Program-made: the position numbers and the translations under genes
Shown: one piece after another, positions 60,806-64,000 of the stretch
How the letters are laid out: each line of letters opens with the position of its first letter
Numbering within the stretch: the stretch's first letter is position 1
Source of the DNA: Hyphomicrobiales bacterium
Lineage (GTDB): Bacteria > Pseudomonadota > Alphaproteobacteria > Rhizobiales > Xanthobacteraceae
Length of the DNA: 64,000 nt
Assembly: GCA_016185205.1 (NCBI GenBank)
Contig: JACPOA010000034.1
Location: forward strand, 179,098-243,097
Direction of reading: 5' to 3'
The notes under the pieces: model-generated
Told to the model about the DNA's origin: nothing
The model's database searches: none
What the model saw: only the letters and a program-made list of their open reading frames with translations

Positions 60806-61189
60806 TTAGTCGCACACCCGAACTCGGCGAACGAACACGCGGCCATTTCGTCCCACGACCCGCTGGCGCACGAGATAGCAGCCGCTGGCATAATAGCCCG
60901 GATAGCCGTAGTAGCCGTAGGCGGGATAACCGTAACCGTAGCCCGGGTAACCGAAGCCACCAAAGAAGCCATGACCGCCGTAGTAGCCGCCGTAGCCACC
61001 GCCGGACCCACCATGACCACCGTATCCTCCGCCGTGGCCACCAAATCCTCCACCGTGGCCGCCGCCCCCGCCATGGCCGCCTCCCCCGCCGTGCTGGGCC
61101 GCCGCCGGAGGAACGCTAGCGACCGTGGCGGCACCAAGCGCGAGCACCGCAATGCCGGCTATCAGAGCTTTCCTGAGAGCTATGGTCAT
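60806..61189 (-). CDS. Exported glycine/tyrosine-rich protein
   Basis: A 127-residue protein with a signal peptide (ALIAGIAVLALGAATVASVP, cleaved after AAAQ). The mature part is low complexity: histidine-glycine repeats (GGGGGHGGG), then tyrosine-rich PGYGYGYPAYGYYGYPGY, and a conserved end ASGCYLVRQRVVGRNGRVF with a final C. Such proteins are common in Rhizobiales, of unknown function, possibly envelope-associated. Its stop touches the start of DUF3141. A near-consensus EcfG promoter lies upstream at 61255-61279. Confidence 0.8.
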   Translation of the reverse strand: MTIALRKALIAGIAVLALGAATVASVPPAAAQHGGGGGHGGGGGHGGGFGGHGGGYGGHGGSGGGYGGYYGGHGFFGGFGYPGYGYGYPAYGYYGYPGYYASGCYLVRQRVVGRNGRVFVRRVRVCD

Positions 61190-61254
61190 GACGCATTCTC
61201 CTCTGAACTTGCATACCTGTGTAACGTGGTGTCTCGACCGTCTCGACCAACATC

Positions 61255-61279
61255 AACCCCTTTAGCTTTGTCGAGTTCC
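61255..61279 (-). promoter_or_regulatory. Probable EcfG promoter of the glycine-rich gene
   Basis: On the minus strand: GGAAC, 16 bases, GGTT (consensus CGTT, one mismatch). It lies between the phasin stop and the glycine-rich gene, 66 bases before its start. Weaker than the site at 51047. Confidence 0.45.
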
Positions 61280-61281
61280 CT

Positions 61282-61581
61282 TTAACTTTGTCGCGTTTTA
61301 TCGAACGCCTGTGCAATGCTTGTTGCGGCGGGCCGCGCAGTCTCGACTGCAAGCTTTTGCGCGAGCCCCCAGATCTCCCTGTTCTGGATGGAACCCGCAT
61401 CGAATTGCTTGCGCGCATGCGCGGCAGACCGTTCAACCATCTCAGGAATGGACTTGGCGCCGGCAAGCTCGGAGGCAAAATCGAAAGCCGCACTGATGTT
61501 GGCGTGCGTCGCTTCGATGACCTTGGCGCGATAATCCCCGGCGATATCGGCGGTCGTCGCGTTCAGAGGTGTCTCAGACAT
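61282..61581 (-). CDS. Phasin family protein
   Basis: A 99-residue helical protein of the phasin family: YRAKVIEATHANISAAFDFA, then KSIPEMVERSAAHARKQFD and IWGLAQKLAVETARPAATSI. Phasins coat polyhydroxyalkanoate granules; short ones may also act as stress proteins. It is shorter than classic PhaP (about 110-190). GGAGGGTAAGCCC lies before the ATG. It shares strand and neighbourhood with the PHA-synthase-like DUF3141 gene. Confidence 0.83.
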   Translation of the reverse strand: MSETPLNATTADIAGDYRAKVIEATHANISAAFDFASELAGAKSIPEMVERSAAHARKQFDAGSIQNREIWGLAQKLAVETARPAATSIAQAFDKTRQS

Positions 61582-61728
61582 GGGCTTACCCTCCTACCGG
61601 GCGGCGATTGACGGCCCTTGGACACACTCCGCCCAAGAATGGATCCAAGGCGTTTGATGAGGCGAGTCGACGACTACGCGGCTCAGTTGATCGCGAAAGC
61701 GTGCCGCCTGGCGGGCAGGTACGCGACA

Positions 61729-61851
61729 TTATCGATCGACTAGATGTCCTGAATGGCCGGGCGAAGACCCCCCGGAGCCCCAGTCGCCAGTCGAGCAACC
61801 CGCCAAGAACAGCGAAGTGGCCATAACCACCGCCAACACCAACCTATTCAT
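61729..61851 (-). CDS. Small lipoprotein (40 residues)
   Basis: A short gene: ATG with AAAGGAG 8 bases upstream, encoding MNRLVLAVVMATSLFLAGCS with a lipobox LAGC (C19), then about 20 glycine/serine-rich residues (TGDWGSGGSSPGHSGH) and a TAA stop. After cleavage the lipid-anchored peptide would be 22 residues. It resembles entericidin-sized lipoproteins but without clear homology. It lies upstream of the phasin on the same strand. Support comes from the ribosome site and lipobox. Confidence 0.7.
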   Translation of the reverse strand: MNRLVLAVVMATSLFLAGCSTGDWGSGGSSPGHSGHLVDR

Positions 61852-62228
61852 TCACATTTCTCCTTTGCAGTTTCCGACCGACTGCTCCCGCGGCTCACGG
61901 TCGGCTCACGGTCGGCTCTTGTTGCGCCGCATGTGCCCTTATTATGAGTTCGGAAAAGTCCATGGAAAGGTTACAGCTCATGCGGGCGTGACAAAAATAA
62001 TTCTTTATCGGGGAAAACTGCGGCCCGGCGAAGCAGTTGCGGGGCACCATGTTGGGCGCCGCGATGCGCGCATAGCCGTCCACTCGCTGGAGGGCCTCGA
62101 CTCTGGCGGGAGCCGGAAAAGGGCGTAGGCCCGGTAATACCTCAGAATTGGTAATGCTCTATCAGGCGTGATGAGGAGGAATGGACACTGACTCGTATGG
62201 GACTAAGGCATGAGGCCTGAATTCACCC
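61852..62228. other. Spacer with a short tandem repeat
   Basis: About 377 bases. GCTCACGGTCG occurs twice in tandem, near 61896-61917, upstream of the lipoprotein gene. I see no gene otherwise. Confidence 0.5.
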
Positions 62229-62537
62229 TCACCGGCGCAGCTGACCGCCTTCGCACCCCGGCGCTCCCTTGCAGATGCTTTTCAAGGTATGCTCTTTGAT
62301 GTTCTGCTCCGCACGCTCAAGTTCACGCGATGAGCCCTGGCGCTGGTCGAGCGGCGCGCCCGGTGGCTTGCGGGTACCCGTTTTTGTCAAGAACTCAGGA
62401 TGATGCGGTTGTGGGGCGACATTGGCCGTCGGAGATCCATCGGGCCGGTCTTGTGACGCCTCGCCGGACTGCGCAAGCGCACAAGCCGGCCAGCCAAACG
62501 CAATGGCGAGAACGAGAAGAAACGAATGTCTGCGCAT
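62229..62537 (-). CDS. Small exported protein of unknown function
   Basis: A 102-residue protein with a signal peptide (RRHSFLLVLAIAFGWPACALA, cleaved near AQS). The mature part is polar, proline-rich and probably unstructured at first (SQDRPDGSPTANVAPQPHHP), ending in a helix and a cysteine pair (SICKGAPGCEGGQ). I do not recognise the family. Same strand as the zinc-ribbon gene 40 bases upstream, perhaps cotranscribed. Confidence 0.65.
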   Translation of the reverse strand: MRRHSFLLVLAIAFGWPACALAQSGEASQDRPDGSPTANVAPQPHHPEFLTKTGTRKPPGAPLDQRQGSSRELERAEQNIKEHTLKSICKGAPGCEGGQLRR

Positions 62538-62577
62538 GTTGTTTTCGGCTTATAGTTCCCAGGTGATAACTCCCACG

Positions 62578-62841
62578 TTACCAATGCGAACGCGGTCGAG
62601 TTGGACTCGGATCTGTGACAACATCTATGCCGCCCGTCATATCTGCGCCGACGTTTTGCAGCATTTCACCCCCGCGCGCACCAGTTCCGGTCTTGAGCCA
62701 TCTCAGGTAACTTCTGTGGCGTTCCTGGCGGGTTGTGAACCGTTCCAGGCACTTCCGGCTGCAAAACTGGTGCCGCCATCGGTGCCAGCGTATGAGGCCG
62801 AAAGGACGGTTACACTCAAGGCAGCAAGGATTCCGGGTCAT
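62578..62841 (-). CDS. Small zinc-finger-like protein
   Basis: An 87-residue protein. Four cysteines form a likely zinc site: CLECNRPFGL and QFCSRKCLERF (CxxC...CxxxC), with basic residues between (IRWHRWRH). A helical RQERHRSYLRWL follows, then a polar tail. Similar small zinc-finger proteins are common in Rhizobiales. The start is supported by GGAGG 5 bases upstream. Role unknown, possibly nucleic-acid binding. Confidence 0.65.
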   Translation of the reverse strand: MTRNPCCLECNRPFGLIRWHRWRHQFCSRKCLERFTTRQERHRSYLRWLKTGTGARGGEMLQNVGADMTGGIDVVTDPSPTRPRSHW

Positions 62842-63302
62842 GATAGCCTCCGGTTCATCTGTTTGGCGGCGATCAGGTGCCCTGTACGATCATCCATGTC
62901 ATGGGCGAAATCCCAGCTGCTTCGGCTGCGCTAAGTCGAACAATTGTTTCGTTGCTCGCCAACGCCACGAATGTGCGCTCTCACTCGTAAGTTCGGAGCA
63001 GAACGCTGACAGGTTACAGGTCGCGGAAATATTTGGCGGTAATGCTCACGCATAGCTTGGCGACGCAGCGCAGCATGCAGGCAATTTCCGGCCTTCTACG
63101 TCGGACCCGCGCCACGCATGCAGCCAAATCCGCCATGCGAAGGCCGCTCAAGCTGTGGGTGATGTCTAACCGGGATTGAACGCGACGGTCGAGTCCGGAG
63201 GTGGGTTCCCTTGTGGTTCTCGGCATGCGAGTCTGGAGGATGCGCACCGGGATCGTCGTCGAAATAACCACCGCGGAGCGTGACCTGTCGACGCTCATTG
63301 TC
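62842..63302. other. Region without recognisable genes
   Basis: About 460 bases with only short, low-quality frames (63014-63137 minus has an ATG but no clear ribosome site). It may be decayed DNA, like the adjoining phasin remnant. Confidence 0.45.
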
Positions 63303-63682
63303 CGGTCTTGAAGCCCTGCGCCCAAGCGAAATAATCTCTTTGGATGTGAAAGTTTTGCTGGACGTCACGGTTGAAAATCCTGCAGGTCGCCGCTCCCAAT
63401 CCGATAATGTTTGGCGGTCTGTGTGAAAGCAGCGTCTGTCGCGAGCACGAGCGCGGCACCGATCAAAGCGGCTCGCTTTGCTCGGTTTGCAAGGAGGAGG
63501 ATGGCGCGCATCGGTTACGCCACAGGATCCGGCGCAAGCGCGTCGGTCGCCTCTTTTGCCGCGACCTTTGCCTGGTCATAATTCTCTCTCGCGCGATTGA
63601 AACCATTCACTGCGAAGGCGCGGAACACCTCAGATATTTCGGCCGTTGGCATTTCCGGATACACCCGCGTGCAGCCAGCGCC
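63303..63682 (-). pseudogene. Decayed phasin gene
   Basis: On the minus strand one frame reads VYPEMPTAEISEVFRAFAVN, GFNRARENYDQAKVAAKEAT then a premature stop (63515-63517). This is the N-terminal half of an alphaproteobacterial phasin. In other frames downstream come AALVLATDAAFTQTAKHY, GSGDLQDF and VQQNFHIQRDYFAWAQGFKT, which fit a phasin's later helices. The coding is thus broken by at least two frameshifts. Alternatively, the 48-residue frame 63365-63511 is a separate small gene. Phasin identity is good for the first half, weak beyond. Confidence 0.5.
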
Positions 63683-63706
63683 GTTCTCAGCGGGCTCTTT
63701 CTGGCT

Positions 63707-63817
63707 CTATAAATTTGTGTTCCGCTTTGTCGTTGTCTCGATATTATTGCTGGCTTCACGCATGGCTTGCCGCAGAGCTTTGTCAAGGTATTCGATAACT
63801 TTGTGATCACCTTTCAT
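63707..63817 (-). pseudogene. Bacterioferritin 5' fragment
   Basis: The minus strand reads MKGDHKVIEYLDKALRQ, almost the exact start of bacterioferritin (normally MKGDxKVIEYLNKALRHEL). Then similarity ends and a stop follows after 36 codons. The ferroxidase glutamates and haem methionine are missing, so this is a truncated remnant. It lies 33 bases after the tonB stop, where an iron-storage gene is plausible. Confidence 0.55.
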
Positions 63818-63850
63818 TGGTCGTGCTTCTTTATCGGGAGATAGAGAAAA

Positions 63851-64000
63851 TCAACGCATATTGTAGCGGATTGGCACCATAATAGCGATCTGGGAGCCAC
63901 TCACTTCGGCCGGCGGCGGCGGCAGCGGTTGCGCGCGCTCGAGCAGCAGCAATGTCTCGCGGTCGAGCAGGCTGGAGCCGGAGCTGTGCGCGATGCGGGC
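63851..64000 (-). CDS. tonB: TonB C-terminal domain protein (cut by window edge)
   Basis: The last 49 codons of a TonB family protein: SSGSSLLDRETLLLLERAQP, a proline run, then IAIMVPIRYNMR and a TGA stop. The pattern S-G-(x)n-LD-x(5-10)-A-x-PLPPPP...I-x-VPIR(Y/F) is the conserved end of TonB. TonB transmits proton-motive energy to outer-membrane siderophore and haem receptors. The rest lies outside the window. Confidence 0.82.
   Translation of the reverse strand, partial: ARIAHSSGSSLLDRETLLLLERAQPLPPPPAEVSGSQIAIMVPIRYNMR

Noticed and set aside
61895..62083. 62-codon minus-strand frame upstream of the lipoprotein gene
   Set aside because: No ribosome site, no family resemblance, and cysteine-rich random-looking sequence.
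63365..63511. 48-codon frame with a hydrophobic N-terminus resembling a signal peptide
   Set aside because: Weak ribosome site, and the translation fits the middle of the decayed phasin better than a separate gene.
1..64000. CRISPR arrays, tRNA or rRNA genes, complete insertion sequences
   Set aside because: No regularly spaced direct repeats, tRNA arms with TTCGANNC in context, or transposase genes were seen; a covariance-model scan would be needed to be certain.

Overview
The window is high-GC alphaproteobacterial DNA. Several features together point to the order Hyphomicrobiales (Rhizobiales), near Bradyrhizobium and Xanthobacteraceae: a class I lysyl-tRNA synthetase, the ethylmalonyl-CoA pathway, DUF1127, DUF1236, DUF3141 and TIGR02186 proteins, FixK/EcfG/CtrA-like promoter motifs, and many short palindromic dispersed repeats. 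It reads as chromosome. I saw no tRNA, rRNA, CRISPR array or complete insertion sequence.

Left part (1-16.7 kb): the 3' end of tldD, a PAN-domain secreted protein, a DUF1127 gene divergent from a LysR regulator, glutamate-cysteine ligase, a RecD-like helicase and an MFS transporter. A long minus-strand fatty-acid oxidation block follows (multifunctional FadJ-type enzyme, cupin, thiolase, acyl-CoA dehydrogenase). It is interrupted by a DUF559 endonuclease gene framed by inverted copies of a palindromic repeat. Next come feoB and feoA, with an FNR/FixK-like box upstream, and a second MFS transporter.

Middle left (16.8-23 kb): a PAS protein, then a visibly lower-GC patch with a TTG-initiated AAA ATPase that has a CxxC hook (RloC/PrrC-like architecture). 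The patch lies between a truncated CAP-domain gene and a displaced uvrD 3' tail, so it looks like a recombination or insertion site. A DmdC-like acyl-CoA dehydrogenase and a large PodJ-like Sel1-repeat membrane protein flank a perfect CtrA-type motif.

Central part (26-50 kb): mostly housekeeping genes. These are a TauE/TIGR02186 pair, a TPR-methyltransferase, pyrD, an S24 repressor with a likely operator, a Tat-exported beta-carbonic-anhydrase-like protein, lysK, a BaiN-like flavoprotein, a solute-binding protein, a host-attachment protein with a FixK2 box, MCP, YihY, a hybrid kinase, gluQRS, a 3-methyladenine glycosylase and an esterase. Three ethylmalonyl-CoA pathway enzymes lie within 10 kb: mcd, ccr and ecm. 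They would convert crotonyl-CoA to mesaconyl-CoA for C2 assimilation.

Right part (50-64 kb): more accessory in character, with lower GC and longer spacers. It holds an HNH endonuclease, a DUF1236 protein behind a consensus EcfG promoter, a broken cytochrome b561 gene, dsbB, a nitrate/sulfonate-type ABC transporter, a porin with a strong terminator, and a minus-strand group that may relate to stress or PHA: DUF3141 (PhaC-like catalytic residues), a glycine-rich exported protein, a phasin and a 40-residue lipoprotein. Near the right edge are decayed pieces of a second phasin and of bacterioferritin, then the 3' end of tonB.
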